Shown: piece after piece, positions 1 to 11,743 of the stretch
Position numbering within the stretch: the first letter of the stretch is position 1
Layout: each line of letters opens with the position of its first letter
Assembly: GCA_905221605.1 (NCBI GenBank)
Contig: CAJNDS010002634.1
Location: 1,284,546-1,348,545, forward strand
Length of the DNA: 64,000 nt
DNA from: Symbiodinium natans
Lineage: Eukaryota; Sar; Dinophyceae; Suessiales; Symbiodiniaceae
Reading direction: 5' to 3'
Made by a program: the position numbers and the translations under genes
Notes under the pieces: generated by a model
Told to the model about the DNA's origin: nothing
Databases searched by the model: none
Seen by the model: the letters and a program-made list of their open reading frames with translations, nothing else

Positions 1-901
1 CTTTTTCACCTAAACTATTTACACTACCCTGGAATGCCCTCGTAGACTCAGTCTTCGGAGTAGAGGATGAAGAATCCAGTGCCGCCTCCATTTCCAGCTC
101 ATTGCCCGAAGGAGACCCAACCACCTCGTCACTCTTCATCTTTTCACCTACCACCGGCAATGTCCACTTGCTTTCCTGCGTATCCAGGCAGTAATAATAT
201 TGTCTCCCATCTTCATGGAGGTGCCATTCCCACGTTGTCCCATCGCACGCTTTGATCAGATGCTCATCTTTCCGAAAACCATCCCTTTCAGAGACCTGAC
301 GCATCTCGTCCTCCTCTTCGGACAACTGTTGCAACCTCTCAGCCTCCATCTGTAGGATCTCCTCCTCCCCCATGGCGTATTCAGCAGCAGGTGCAGCTTC
401 AAAGCTGTCCGCACCCTTCTGTTCGTGACCGCTTCCACCACCTTGGGAACTCGAAGATGGATCCCTTTTGATCTTGTTCAGAGGCCTCCTGGCCGCTTGC
501 AGCACTTCTCCAATCAGATCGGTCTGAGACTCTTGGTCTACCATTCGACCCGAAGTCGAAGACGACGGCTGATACCCGTGTTTGTGCAACACTCGTAAAA
601 CAGTCACCTCCATTTCACGATCTATACCACCAGTCGCGTCCCAGTTCCTTTTCTCACCAGGCTTTGGCGATACAGAGACAGCACGTCCTTCAGCTTCAGT
701 ATTGCTAACCATATCCACATTGGGGTTCATACCCACATTGGGGCTTTCTGCAACCAAGGCTTCTTCCAGATGTTCTTCAGCGCCGGGAATCACCTCTTCC
801 AACACCGATCTTTCACCCAGAGACTCAGCTGCACCATTTCCAGCTCCACCATTTTGTCCACCATCCGAGGCAGGTTGGAGCCATCGCTTCGGAGAAGGCA
901 T
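1..901 (-). CDS. WW-domain protein, uninterrupted ORF, 3' end cut by window edge
   Basis: Read on the minus strand, an open frame of 300 codons runs from an ATG at 901-899 off the left edge. An in-frame TAA lies 39 nt upstream of this ATG, and it is the first Met after it. Residues about 222-250 form a WW domain: W224, W226, an aromatic YYY block at 235-237, and the second signature W246 followed by P249. WW domains bind proline-rich peptides. The N-terminal 200 residues are acidic and low-complexity (Ser-, Glu- and Gly-rich), with a Glu-rich, probably helical stretch near 178-203. I do not recognise the full protein. Host exons in this window are about 30-150 nt, so a 900-nt frame without introns is unusual and suggests a retroposed gene or a retroelement ORF. 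The orientation is opposite to every other gene seen. The WW call is firm; the role is unknown. Confidence 0.75.
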   Translation of the reverse strand, partial: MPSPKRWLQPASDGGQNGGAGNGAAESLGERSVLEEVIPGAEEHLEEALVAESPNVGMNPNVDMVSNTEAEGRAVSVSPKPGEKRNWDATGGIDREMEVTVLRVLHKHGYQPSSSTSGRMVDQESQTDLIGEVLQAARRPLNKIKRDPSSSSQGGGSGHEQKGADSFEAAPAAEYAMGEEEILQMEAERLQQLSEEEDEMRQVSERDGFRKDEHLIKACDGTTWEWHLHEDGRQYYYCLDTQESKWTLPVVGEKMKSDEVVGSPSGNELEMEAALDSSSSTPKTESTRAFQGSVNSLGEK

Positions 902-1169
902 TGCTTCTTGATCCCAAAAACCTTGAAAGAGCACTTAACCGCAGGGAACCTAATTTGGGCTCATAACCTACGGGGGGACAACCAAGGAAGGAAATCAACT
1001 CCCCTAATCGCCCTGAACTTATATTTCCCAGATCGAACCAAGAAACAAACAAGAACACGGATAAGAGCAACCCAGGGGGGAAGGAAAGGGGGAAGGAATC
1101 CACACCCTTACCAAACCCTAAGAACCCAGGCACTACTTTTTGAACTTGTGGCTTTCTGTTCAAGCCCAT

Positions 1170-1180
1170 CTTGAGCCAAA
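1170..1180 (-). other. Possible relict of dinoflagellate spliced leader
   Basis: The minus strand reads TTTGGCTCAAG, identical to the last 11 nt of the 22-nt dinoflagellate spliced leader as I know it. The bases further upstream match only loosely. It lies 269 nt upstream of the ATG of the WW-domain ORF on the same strand, and ATG follows it immediately. Relict leaders at genomic loci are known in dinoflagellates as traces of processed mRNA that went back into DNA. An 11-nt match in 64 kb could still be chance. Confidence 0.35.
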
Positions 1181-1256
1181 CATAATTTCCGGGTTTATTA
1201 ACCCTTCCAACTCTCAACACTAACTCTTTTCTACAATACCAATTGCAGCTCCGCAT

Positions 1257-2060
1257 AGGGTTTAGGATTTAGGGTTTAGGGTTTAGGTTTAGAGAACCTC
1301 CGCTGTGCCGCCCGCACCAGAGGAGGTTGTGGCTCCTAAGCGCAGCCCTCGCGTGAGTTCAATGGTGCTAGACCCTTCTCGGTTTAGGGTTTAGGGTTTA
1401 GGGTTTAGGGTAACTCAACAATCAAGGCATGTTCTAAGCAAATGGTCATAAACACCTTCCCACTGTGCTGTCTGTGACTGGCGGAGAGGACGGCTTGGCT
1501 GGTGAGGAAAGGCTGCGAGTGCAGCTACAGCTATGGGCCTTTCGAGGCCTTGGGGTTTAGGGTTTAGGGTCTAGGGTTCAGGGTTCAGGGTTTTGTTTCG
1601 ATTGCTGGATAAGTCTGGTTAGAAATTCGCTCACCCTCAGTCTTGAAACCCGAACCCTGTTTGTGAGATGAGTCCCACAGCGATTGCATATTACCATAAT
1701 AGTACACCAATAACAAAAAGTTCTAATACAACCGTATATTAATATACTAATACTATGAATGCCTAGTAATATACTAGTACACTTGCCTGAGCCATGCATA
1801 CTTTCTGTCGGTCGTTGACGCAGCGTCAGCCCCAAACCCTAAACCCTAAACCCTAAACGGGCCCCGGGTCGGCACAGGTCAGGGCTTCCAGGACAGGGAG
1901 CGTTGAGGGTTCTTCGCGAGGCGCTTGCACAAGTTTGGATGCCTGTTAGTAGGGTTTAGGGTTTAGGGTTTAGGGTTTAGGGTTTAGGGTTAAGGGTTAA
2001 GGGTTAAGGGTTAAGGGTTTAGGGTAGGTTTTTGCGAGAAGAGCACTGAAGCTGCTTGGG
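1257..2060. repeat. Scattered TTTAGGG / CCCTAAA short arrays
   Basis: Short runs of the telomere-type heptamer occur at about 1258-1285, 1382-1412, 1554-1592, 1834-1857 and 1953-2036. They are separated by unique sequence of ordinary base composition. Both orientations occur. The last run changes into TTAAGGG units (2000-2022). No recognisable coding sequence was seen between them. Confidence 0.8.
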
Positions 2061-2152
2061 TTCTTCTCGGTTCACATTCGATTCCTTAACCTCTCGTTGG
2101 GCATGTGACCGAAATAGAAGGACCCTTGCACTTGTAGTTCTACTATGTGGTC

Positions 2153-2215
2153 GATATGGGAGTTTACGAAAACAGGGGACCCCTATAATAGGCCCCCCCA
2201 GTAGAAGGATTCCCT
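2153..2215. mobile_element. MITE-like family A, one-ended copy
   Basis: The sequence ATATGGGAGTTTACGAAAA followed by an AGGGGACCCCTATAATA-type core matches the left end of the better copies at 24974 and 32112. No matching right end was found. From here to about 2750 no family motif was recognised; a 186-codon minus-strand frame spans 2183-2743, but its protein is not recognisable and overlaps this element. Confidence 0.45.
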
Positions 2216-3255
2216 AAACCAACAAGGTAGCTTGTATTTGCGGAATCCTGGTCCCCTTTGTGGGCTTCCAACTAGACATCCTTTGGTCTGGAACTGGGAT
2301 CGGTTCCAACTTTGTTGGCAGGTCCCGCCAGCTGAGTTCCCGCCATGGATGATCCAGCTGATGTCTGAGGCCAGGTGGTTTGGGGTTTGGGGTTTAGGGT
2401 GTTTTTGTTTAGGGGGCCCGTGCCCTTCTAAAGAAGTATCGTATTCAAATGGGTTCTCGGAACAGCGCTCTTGAGTTAAGGGGGTTTGGTATGGAATGCG
2501 TCTTCGAGTGGTCGATGTACCAAGTTGCCAGTTCTCCCACTTACTTGGTCGGCCCTTGGGATATGTGCGTGTTTTGCTCTGTTGGGTTTTAGGAGGATAG
2601 TGTGCAGCAACACTTTTCCGAGGGTTTAAGCGACCAACCTGGGTCATAATATGCCCACCTATGCGAGAATTAGCGTGGAGAGGCGCCTCCTCGTAGATTT
2701 CTCGGCCTGAAGGGCGTAGGTTCAGGGGATTTAGTTGAAGCAAAAGGGTTTTTGTTTATTGAAATTTAGGGGCATCAAGACTTAAGATGACAGAGGTCAT
2801 GCCCTTTTGCGGCTTCACGAACGTCGGGGAATGGCCAGCGGCCTGACTTCCAAGCGTCCGGGTTCAGGTCTGTTTTTGGGTCATAGTACATAGACAAGTA
2901 TGAAGACAAGTATACATACTATGCTTTTGGTAAAATCGATGTTTGTATATCTACATATATACGTATCACATATATACATATAAATGTACACATATGTGGA
3001 TACATATGTAAAAAATGTGCGCGCAAGCCCCAAACTCTGAAACGGCCAAGCTTGGCCCCAGACCTGAGATGTTTGGACTCCAGGACCCAGAGTCGTAGGC
3101 CACCCTTTTAAACTCTGAGCCCCAAACCCTAAACCCCTGGAGCCTGCGAATTATGGTTCCTACACTCTTGGATACCCTAAAGCCCAAACCCTGGAGCCTT
3201 TTAATTATGGTTCCTACACTCTTGGATACCCAAATTATGGTTCCTATACTCTGTG

Positions 3256-6200
3256 ATTAAGGACTGCTGCAACTTGAACTTGTACGAGAGTGGCGGCTCA
3301 ACTGTGGGCTGGCACTCAGACGACGAGTCCCTCTTCCAAGGCCTGACAACAGTCCCCAATAGCCCTAAACCCTAGCCCTAAACCCTAAATCCTAAACCCT
3401 AAACCCTGAACCCTAAACCTTAAACCCTCACCGGACACACTTGACCCGGCAGCTTCATCACAACCAGATGTGTCGAAAAATCTAAACCCTAAACCCTAAA
3501 CCGTCGCCCGAACTGAGCAGATGCTTGGGAATTATTTTCTTTGTTTTTTGAATATACAACCCAAAGGATATCAAGAATACTATTTTCATTATGGTTCTAA
3601 GGGGAGTACAGTTGCTTTCATGTGGGGGTGCACGTTCCTGTGCCCTCCCGGACGCAAGGGACGCTGATCCCCGTGCAATCCTGAGCCCTAAATCCTCAAA
3701 GTTCCAGAGGTTGCTTGCTAGTTGCTTCAAGAATCCCACCCAAGATGAATACTGTCTCGCTGTTGTGTTTGTGCTTTTTTGGGAGGTTCTTAAGGCAACT
3801 AGTAGTATCCGAAGCAAAGGCCAAGATCATGCAGCTTCAGGGTCTGGTGGCAACCTGTTCCTATCTGGGATAGCTTGGCAAAATTCTAGTAAGACCCTAT
3901 GATTTCCAAATTCTGCCAATCGGAACAAAGGGCTGCAGTGTGAATGAAACACAAAATATCAGTTTCTTTGATTCCGATACTTTCGATTAGGGGTTCGCAG
4001 GCTCAGTGCAAAGCAACTTACAGAGTTTTAAACTCAAACTGCCTTTCCTAAGATTTCCCGAAACGGAGAGATTGGGGGGGCTCAACATCCCATGATTGAA
4101 GCTTTTCTTTCAGCAACTCCTTGACTTGACAAAAAAAAAGGTAGATGTGCCAGGGGCCCCTTGTACTTGTCAAGGGTTTTGTGGTTTCTGGAGCTTCAAG
4201 GGATCTGACACCCGTCAACCTGGAAAGAGCCCAACTAAACTCCGTGCCCCACACGGCTTTGGGAAGCAGATAGCGATGAGGTCAGGGGAAGTTAAAATGC
4301 TGTGTACTGCCGAGCTCGGACGGTGTACAGCTCTTTTGCTTAACGTTGCGGGAGGGATGCCTCATCACATCCGCACCCTTAAAGAACGTGAAGTCTGTGC
4401 CAAAAGTACCTTGCGGAGAGCCCTGCCACACAGGCCGGTACCAGGATGTCACGATCATCTCCATGTCCCTGGGTAATCCGAGGATGGAGCCTGCTTTCAT
4501 GCCATTGATGCTTGCAGAACTCTCGCCCTTTAGGTTTCAGAGCTTGCTTGCTTCGGAAAGCTTTGCCCTAAAACCCTCAACCCTAAATCCCAAACCCTAA
4601 ACCTCGCTCGTAGGACTTTCGAGTTGCGATACCTCTACCCAGAAGAGTCGGAAGAAGCGGCTCGGCTCTAGCCCCCGTGATCTTGGAGGAACGCACAAGA
4701 CCGCAGTGCACAGCCCGGGCATCTTTTCTAAGCCTTCCTTGGCTGCGAAAATGCCTAGCTAGTGTGCCCCTATGGAAGTGAGTTGAGGCCAAAACGAAGT
4801 CGCAAGCCTGGTTCGAATGACTCCGAATGACGTCATCAAGCCCTTGTGTACAAATGATACGTACTGGACATGCCTCGTAACCCAGTGGTTCTACACTCTG
4901 GTTACTGGCATCTAGTATGCCAGAGACCACATAGAAAACAGAGCAGAAACTCACGTAGGCGCGCTGTCTAAGAAAGCCATCCTAGTCCAGCATGTTGCTT
5001 CAAGATCGAGACACTTCCAGCCAAGCCCCTGAACATAACTAAGTCGTTATCCATCATGTTTTAACCGAGTCGTGTGGTTCCCGAAAGAATTCCTACTGCT
5101 GAAGTAACCTGCGTACAAACCTGGGTTCTCCCTCAAACCTAAACCTCCAGTACCATGTAGTAGCCGCATGACCATATTCACTGATTCTGTTTCTGGCAGG
5201 CTTTGCCGCATTGGCATAGCCGTACGAGTTGCCATCAGGAACTTAGTCGCGGCGGCATTCGCCCTTGCAGCTCCCTTTTTGTGACTTCATGATTCACATC
5301 CCCCGCCCCGTAGCACATGCAGGGGTAGGGAGATGTGAGCTCCTTTTTTCTTTTTTTCAGATGAGCTACCTGTTGAGGTTCTGGTTTACAAGCATTCCAG
5401 GCATAGCACGAGACAAGGTTTTTTGGTTTGACTTTGACGAAGCTTCTGGAGTCCTAGTTCGAGTTTAGGGCTTGGGGTCCAGGTAAACCCTAAACCCTGA
5501 ACCCTAAACCCTAAACCCTCTTGCTCTTTCAGTCACATGGTTCCTTGCTATAGACACCGGGACAGCATCCCTGCCCCGTTACGCGCCCCTCCCCACCAAA
5601 AAACATTCTCTGAGCAGCTTCGTTCGACATGTATGGCCGCAGTTCTTTTTCACCTCTACGGCATGGCCATAGCACTCTGCACCAACCCAAAGTTGGTAAG
5701 TGTCCTGTCCTGGGATTTAGGAGTTAGGCTGCTTGCGTGATCACCGCTTGAAGCCCAATTTGTTGGGGAAGGGTAGGCGTTGAGGCCGGGCTCGCGTTTT
5801 CCCCGTAAGCAGACCACAACATTCCTGAACCCTATAGACCCTAGACCCCGAAACCTCAATTCGCAGGAGAAGAGCTCCTTTGCTCGGAGGTTGCCAGTGC
5901 CTCCATCGGCCTGCTAATTTCAGCCATCCTGACTCCCTACACGTGGGGCCCTTTATGATTCAAAGCAGGGGCTTCGATTTATTTCCTACGTTGTAGCGCA
6001 GAAGTACCAAGGAATCACGGGTTTTGCTGTACCTTGAATGAAAGAACATTACCTGCAGAACTTACATCAGCCTGCTGAACTCTACTCTAAAAGCCTGTCA
6101 AAGGAGGGTTAAAGGTTCCAAGGAGCACACGTTCATGGAGCCCGCTACAGGAAGCCTTTCCGCCTAACACCCCGCTCAAATCACTCCTCAAACCTCCTTT

Positions 6201-6975
6201 GGGACAGAAGGGTTGTGAGGTTTAGGGTTCCCTAAACCCCAAACCCCAAACCCTAAACCCTAAACCCTGTACCTGAAACCATGGCCATCTTCCGACCTCT
6301 CGTGTTGGCTTTTGACACGTAGAGGCGATCCTCCACCGCTTCGTGCTGGGCAGCGGTGACCTGATGACTATGGAGGGCATGGCACAGTCCCTCACCACCA
6401 TTGGAGTTTTGGGGGGCTGACGCCATACTTGGGGAGGACTTCGGGTCTCCTTTTGTACCCTAAACCCTAAACCCTACACCCTAAATCCTAAACCGTCGAA
6501 GCCTTCTGGATTGCGGGTCAAGGGTTTGGGGTTTGGGGTTCAGTTTGTTAGTGGATGTGCAAGATTGGGGTTTCTTGGGAGGGGGCAGCAGGGACTAGTT
6601 AAAAAAAAACCCTAACTCACATAGACTGGGTCGCATGTCGGAAAGGCACGCAGATTTGCTGGTTTAGGGTTTGGGGTTTAGGGTTTTGCTGGTTTGGCCG
6701 TCCCACCTCTGTCGCCCTCATCTGCCCCACAAGAGCGCAGTCGTTCGGCAAGATGTCGAGTTTCGCACCCCTCAACCCTAAACCCCACAAGTCCTATAAA
6801 TCCTGTAGACCCTAAAACCCTTGATCCAAGGAAGCACACGCAGCATCGGGTCCCAAAAGAGCCGTCTTTCGGAGCTCGTATCAACCTCACTTGGCGCTGG
6901 GTGCGGGCTCCCAGCCAGAGCCCGAACAGGAAGCCCTTAAGGAAGATCAAATGTAGAGATAATATAGGTGCATAG
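3256..6975 (+). CDS. AlkB-like 2OG-Fe(II) dioxygenase, five exons
   Basis: Five small exons read as an AlkB-family Fe(II)/2-oxoglutarate dioxygenase, which in known members removes alkyl groups oxidatively from nucleic acids or proteins. Exon 3256-3351 has NLYESGG..GWHSDDESLF, carrying the HxD metal ligands (His codon 3313, Asp codon 3319). Exon 4445-4472 encodes DVTIISMSL, the usual strand after HxD. Exon 5413-5462 encodes VFWFDFDE. Exon 6325-6386 encodes GSGDLMTMEGMA. Exon 6831-6975 gives HRVPKEP, with the distal metal His, then RINLTWRW, with the Arg that binds 2-oxoglutarate. Reading phase is continuous over the last three exons: 6386|6387 is a GT donor that restores Gln, and 5462|5463 is a GTTTAG donor made of telomere-like repeat. 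The N-terminal exons upstream of 3256 were not found. The end is taken as TAG at 6973-6975. Family call is strong; exon edges are moderate. Confidence 0.85.
3360..3507. repeat. CCCTAAA array in AlkB intron 1
   Basis: Degenerate CCCTAAA units at 3361-3428 and 3482-3502 start just after the predicted donor at 3351|3352 of the AlkB-like gene. Confidence 0.8.
3521..3609. mobile_element. MITE-like family G copy
   Basis: The left side CTTGGGAATTATTTTCTTTG and the right side ATTATGGTTCTAAGGGGAGTA are shared with copies at 41913-41990 and 42691-42788. In the best copy the ends are inverted (CCCCTTAGGAA / TTCTAAGGGG). It lies inside the first intron of the AlkB-like gene. Confidence 0.6.
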
Positions 6976-7060
6976 GGTTTAGGGTTTAGGGTCCTGATAT
7001 ATATATGTATATATCTGTATATCTCTCTCGCTCTCTCTCTCTCTCTCTGTCTCTCTCTCC
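6960..7060. repeat. TTTAGGG run followed by TA-rich and CT microsatellite
   Basis: A short TTTAGGG run (6974-6992) begins at the stop codon of the AlkB-like gene. It is followed by ATATATGTATATAT and then a (CT)n stretch at 7023-7058. There is no recognisable gene from here to about 7340. Confidence 0.7.
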
Positions 7061-7339
7061 GTGTCATGCTGAGAGTCTTTGCTCCGTACCAGGGCTTCCC
7101 ACACAGAGGGTTTCTCCCCTTCCTCTTCCCACATTCAGGGAGTTCCAGAAGCGCAAGAATGCTTGTGGCTTGTTATCAACTGAGGCTGGGGAGTTACTAA
7201 GACGGTGTTTTTTGTTGCTGGGATATACCGAGCAGCGTTGTGGTGACTTTAGAAGAGGGTGAAACTGGTTGCCCTTCACTCTTGCACTTGCAGGTTCTTT
7301 GATGTCGTGTCGGCCAACCCCATATACACTACACATGCC

Positions 7340-7570
7340 ATTCGTTCATGTTCGAAGCCGTGGGCATACCCACACTCTTTGCACGCCGGGGCTCTAGAAT
7401 CCCAGGCAAGGTCCGTAAACAAGACCTGGCACGTGAAAGAAGCGAGAAGCAACGCCGGCCGAGGTCCGGAAACACAGGCCCCAGTGCCCGGCCGGACATG
7501 CTTGGAGATGAGGGCGCCTTCCGAGCAAGCGACGACACCTTTGTGCTGCGGAAGCTTTTTGTCTATCAGG
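7340..7570 (+). CDS. Exon-like open stretch, unassigned
   Basis: An open frame on the + strand ends at a good donor, CAG|GTACC, at about 7570 after the peptide DDTFVLRKLFVYQ. The upstream part includes MFEAVGIPTLFARRG. I do not recognise the protein. The stretch may hold one exon at its 3' end rather than being coding throughout. It sits just downstream of the AlkB-like gene and could belong to the next gene on the same strand. Confidence 0.3.
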
Positions 7571-7736
7571 TACCTTATAGGGTTCTTAAGGTTCCCGAGG
7601 TACCTACCCCCCTTGAACCCCCCTCCTTAAGAACCCTGTTAGTTCTTACTGGGTACTGGTAGCACAAAGCTCCCGATGATGGCTTCTAATGATGATCATG
7701 TGGCACAGGCAGCAGATGAGGAAGCAGGTTGCTTAA

Positions 7737-7836
7737 TGTAGGGGTCGGAAGCATTGCTAATCATATTCCCTTATGGTGCCTTTATAAATATACTATAGTA
7801 TCCCCAAAACCCTGTTCTACTTATTCAGGCTCCTAC
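7737..7836 (+). mobile_element. MITE-like family F copy
   Basis: The core TTCCCTTATGGTGCCTTTAT and the following CCCCAAAACCCTGTTCTA are shared with 20075-20175, 48610-48688 and, inverted, 54208-54289. The ends resemble each other inverted (TAGGGGTCGGAAG on the left; TTCAGGCTCCTACA on the right). Confidence 0.6.
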
Positions 7837-8179
7837 AGTACGGAAGCTCAGCTGTGGCGTTGCGGTGCATGTCGGTGAAGCGCAAAAGTCGTGAGTGAGT
7901 GCCGACAATACCTTGCTCGCCAGTTCGGAGGTGCAGCTCCCAAGAGGCAAAATCCCGCCCCTGCTGGGCACCTGCGCCGGAGCAGCGGCAGAGTTGCTAA
8001 GTTGTTCAACTAAAGCTGCGCGCACCACATGTCTACATGACAGCTTATCAGGTCCCGTCCCTTCCAAGCTACGTCTCTCATACCTGTTCTGCCGATCTTT
8101 GCCGGCTGTGCCCCTTAGAGGCCAGATAACCTACTGCTTCAAAAGGGCCTTCGGGCTCCAGGTAAACCCTCAACACCCT

Positions 8180-8267
8180 GGGGTTTATAGGGTTTATAGG
8201 GTTTATAGGGTTTATAGGGTTTATAGGGTTTATAGGGTTTTCTAGGGTTTATAGGGTTTATAGGGTT
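8180..8267. repeat. GGGTTTATA 9-bp tandem array
   Basis: About ten copies of a 9-bp unit, GGGTTTATA, with one variant unit. It is a lengthened form of the 7-bp GGGTTTA unit. The same 9-mer recurs at 53917-54004. Confidence 0.9.
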
Positions 8268-8481
8268 TAAACCCCCAGACTCTGCTTGCAAGACCGGTGC
8301 CCGTGCCTCGAAATGCCAGCCGCGAAGTTCCAAGTGACCTGCTCGGAGCCCGTAGGTTGAATCATGTGGGTTTACGCTTTGAGGGTCTAGTGTCCTTTAG
8401 GGGGTCTGTTTGTCAGGGAGCTTGTTGGAAGAAACTCATGCTATAAGGCAAGTGCCTTTCCCCTACCCCTTCATGTGCCAG

Positions 8482-8605
8482 GACCCTTTGCCCTGACAGA
8501 GGGCAGCGAGTCTGGGTTTGTGATGCAGCTTTTCCGTGAACAGCAGCTTTATACCCCTGAGCAGCTCGTTGTTCGAGAACCTACATCCTGTGTTTCGTCT
8601 GCAGA
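8482..8605 (+). CDS. Exon-like stretch, unassigned
   Basis: After an acceptor-like GTGCCAG the + strand reads FALTEGSESGFVMQLF and REQQLYTPEQLVVRE without stops to about 8618. Composition and amino-acid content look coding. I do not recognise the family. CCCTAAA units follow soon after, as they do around the assigned exons. Confidence 0.35.
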
Positions 8606-8834
8606 CACTGAAGCGCCCTAAACCCTGTCCGGCCCTCCAACTGCTAGCTAAGCTAACGGAGGTACGCCCTGCAATAACAATCCCTAAACTCCAATCCCTA
8701 AACCCTAGACCCTAAACCCTAAACCCCAGAAGGTTCTATGGTGTTGGGGTCGCAGGGGCTCCTCAGCCCCTGCTCCTGTAAGCCACGCTCACAGCCTGGA
8801 GGCACATTCCCTTGGCAGAAGGATGTGCGTAAGC

Positions 8835-9060
8835 GCCCCCCCCCCCCCCCCCCCCCCCCGAGAGGGTTTAGGGTTTTAGGGTTTTAGGGTTTTAGGGTTT
8901 TAGGGTTTTAGGGTTTTAGGGTTTTAGGGTTTTAGGGTTTTAGGGTTTTAGGGTTTTAGGGTTTTAGGGATTTAGGTTTTTAGGGTTTAGGGTTTTAGGG
9001 TTTTAGGGATTTATGGATTTAGGGATTTATGGATTTAGGGATTTAGGGTCAGGGTTTTAG
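8835..9060. repeat. Poly-C run followed by TTTTAGGG array
   Basis: A run of about 22 C (8837-8858) is followed by an array of the 8-bp unit TTTTAGGG from 8866 to about 8965. The array decays into TTTAGGGA and TTTATGGA variants up to 9060. Confidence 0.9.
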
Positions 9061-11720
9061 GGATCCTAGCTTAGAAGACATCCCACATAGGGAGCTGTCT
9101 AGGGTTTAGAGGGTACGGTGTTGAGGGTTTCAATGCGCGGCACAACTTAGCGGACCTGGTGTAAGAAGCTGCCGACTGGGATGCCCGACAGCAATACTCA
9201 TCGTAGAGGCAGTGCGGAGCACCATGGTCAACCATAGCCCCCCAAGGCCTGCGCAACGCGGTTTCAACATGTTGCAGAGATCTAGCGTAATGTCAAGGAG
9301 CTAGTTGCAGTCTGGTAGCAGGGTAGGGTCACAAAGGGATTGATTCGCCCCTACCCGAAGCTATACACTCTAGTCCGTAACTTCGAATTAAGACCTAAGC
9401 CATGCAGGGCTCAGCAGTCTTCACGACGCCTGCTGTGACGAAGTCGGACAAGCATCGGAAAAACAAGTTGTTGGGGGTTCGGTTCCCGGGTATGTTTTGA
9501 CCTATGTGGGCCAGTCCTCTCTAGTAGGACTTCGGCTGGGGTTCATCCTCCCAAATATCTGAAACTTCTCTCACCCACTTCTTGTTGCTTGCACCCGATT
9601 TCTCACAGCTCAGAAGTAAGAGCAGCACGAAGAACAAGCTGTGAACCCATCACCAAGACCCTTCATCGGACCCGATGGGCCCATAACCCAAGCCCTAGAC
9701 TCCCAAACTCTAGCTAGTTTGGAAAAAAGGCTTAAGGGTTCAGGGTTATTACCTCCTAGCTTACCATGCATTCTTGTAGTGTGATTACCATTTTGCAGCG
9801 GAGCACGGCCGATGTGGGCAACATGCCGCCGGCCACTCTGCTGCTCGCTTCTATGCCATCTCCTGAGCGGGCTAGTTTAGGGTTCAGGGTTTAGGGTTTA
9901 GGGTTTAGGGTTTATAGGGATTAGGGGTTCAGGGTTTAGCGTTTAGGGTTCAGCGTTTAGGGTTTAGGGGTTAAGGTTTAGGGTTTAGGGTTGAGATCTA
10001 CTGGTTGTGGTAAGATGAACATTAGGAGTAGGATTGCGGATGAGGTTTGCACTCAAGGCTGTGTAGCTTTGGCTTCCGAGGGCTCTGTAGAATTGTCAGG
10101 CTTTGTTGGTTTAGAGGTTTTGGCCAAGAGGGACCTGACTGTTCGGTAGACGAAGGCACAGGACCACTTGTTCCAGAATCTTTCTGCCGATGACGCATGA
10201 CCTTGCGAGTTCAGTCGCGTGTATGTGTCTTGTTGATCTGGCACGGTCTATTTCTCGACTTGGAGATCCCGGCGACCAGATGATAAGGTCAGCATGTGTG
10301 CTTAGGACTTAGCGCTGTTGGCAAATGTTGGCACACTGATGACCTGGTGGGCACGAGTCTTGTAGGGCGTGTAAGTCTCTCTGTGTATCCTGTGAGCTGT
10401 CAGGTCTTCTTGCGCTCTTCTGGCCGTGCCAGGGGCAGGACGACTCTTTCGCAGAAGGCAGGAACGGCTGACTTGAACTGCAGAGAGCAGCTCAAGAGCT
10501 TGGTGTGCAGATGTTCAGCGTGAGACGTGAGAAGCTGTATCCCCAATTTATGTTTGATGAACACCTTGTCCGAATCCTGTTCCGAGTGTAAGGTTTGTTT
10601 TTTGGCCGTCCCTGCGCAGACGATACGGCCCAAGAGCGTGTGCTGAGGACGAAGCCCTGCAGCCAAGAAGCCATGGAGGAACCGCCCGTGGTGGTAGGAG
10701 CGGTCGATATGGAGATGGCCCCAGAGCAGCGCCTCGGCTCCCAAAGCGTCCGTGGTTTCTGTTCATGCCTGGGCCTAAATTTTCAACTCAGGAAGTCCTA
10801 GGATGAACTTTAGGACGCCAAAGTTTGTAGTCAACTCACCTGCCCGCGTAAAAGTTCGAAGATAATTAGGTGTACAGGAGCCTGGAGCGTGCGCACGCCC
10901 GCGCGCATGTAAACAAAACGTTCGGCTTGCGTTGCGCAGTCCACGATTGCCCAGGCAGACCATGACAGGCATGGGCTTTTTGCAGTCGCTCCTCGAGCCC
11001 CACAGTGCGCTCATCGTGAAGCAGACGATGCGGGGCTGCTTCCAGGCCGGGGCGCACCAGGCTTCGAAGTCCAGCGAGCGGTTCTTTCGGTGTTCCGAGT
11101 TGCGGGTCCTCGGTAAGTCTTGGCCGCCAGTGCTGCTTCCTGAGAGAAGCGAAGCACAAGCATATCACAGACTATATACAACATCTTATATATATATATA
11201 CATACATACATATCACGTTAATATTTCTTTACGCACTACATATTGTGTATGATATACGATGTACCACAGTATACATCACTATAGACAGTACACACTTTGT
11301 GCTGCATTCTACGTATTCAGTATTGTACCTTACAAGTTGCTATGTTGCGAATCATCTGTTGTAATCATATCATATAACCGTAAAGTTCTCTATGTGAATA
11401 GTATTTGTAACAGCTATTCAGTTACACCAGCTACAATTTCTTAGTACTTTCCATTATCATTTCGTGCGCGTAGCTTATGAGGAGTGCCTGGGGTGCGATG
11501 CCAAGTCCGAGTGCCTTGGGTAGTTTTTGAGATCCGGTTTTGTTTCTCCTCCTTAACCTCCCAATGGCGCAGATTCGGCTTCTTGGGGGGGGGCATAAGG
11601 GGGGTACGGTATGGGTATAGGGGGGATGTACTGAAGGGCTTCGTTACGGTTAGTGGAGTCTGGGGCTTTGGGGTTTGAGGGCTTCAATTTTTGGACAGTT
11701 TGGGGTTGTGACATCAGAAT
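9061..11720. other. Region without an assignable gene
   Basis: TTTAGGG-like runs lie at 9880-9990. Several short open stretches look exon-like: RREKLYPQFMFDEHLVRILF at about 10522-10587, DTAQERVLRTKPCSQEAMEE at about 10620-10680, and a stretch at about 10960-11110 containing SLLEPHSALIVKQTMRGCF. None matches a family I can name. 11180-11460 is AT-rich and shows no coding sign. Confidence 0.4.
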
Positions 11721-11743
11721 GTGGTTGCTTTGAGAGAGGAGGC

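Noticed and set aside
2183-2743. 186-aa protein on the minus strand
   Set aside because: It overlaps a family A element and TTTAGGG-derived DNA and has no recognisable domain; probably a chance frame.
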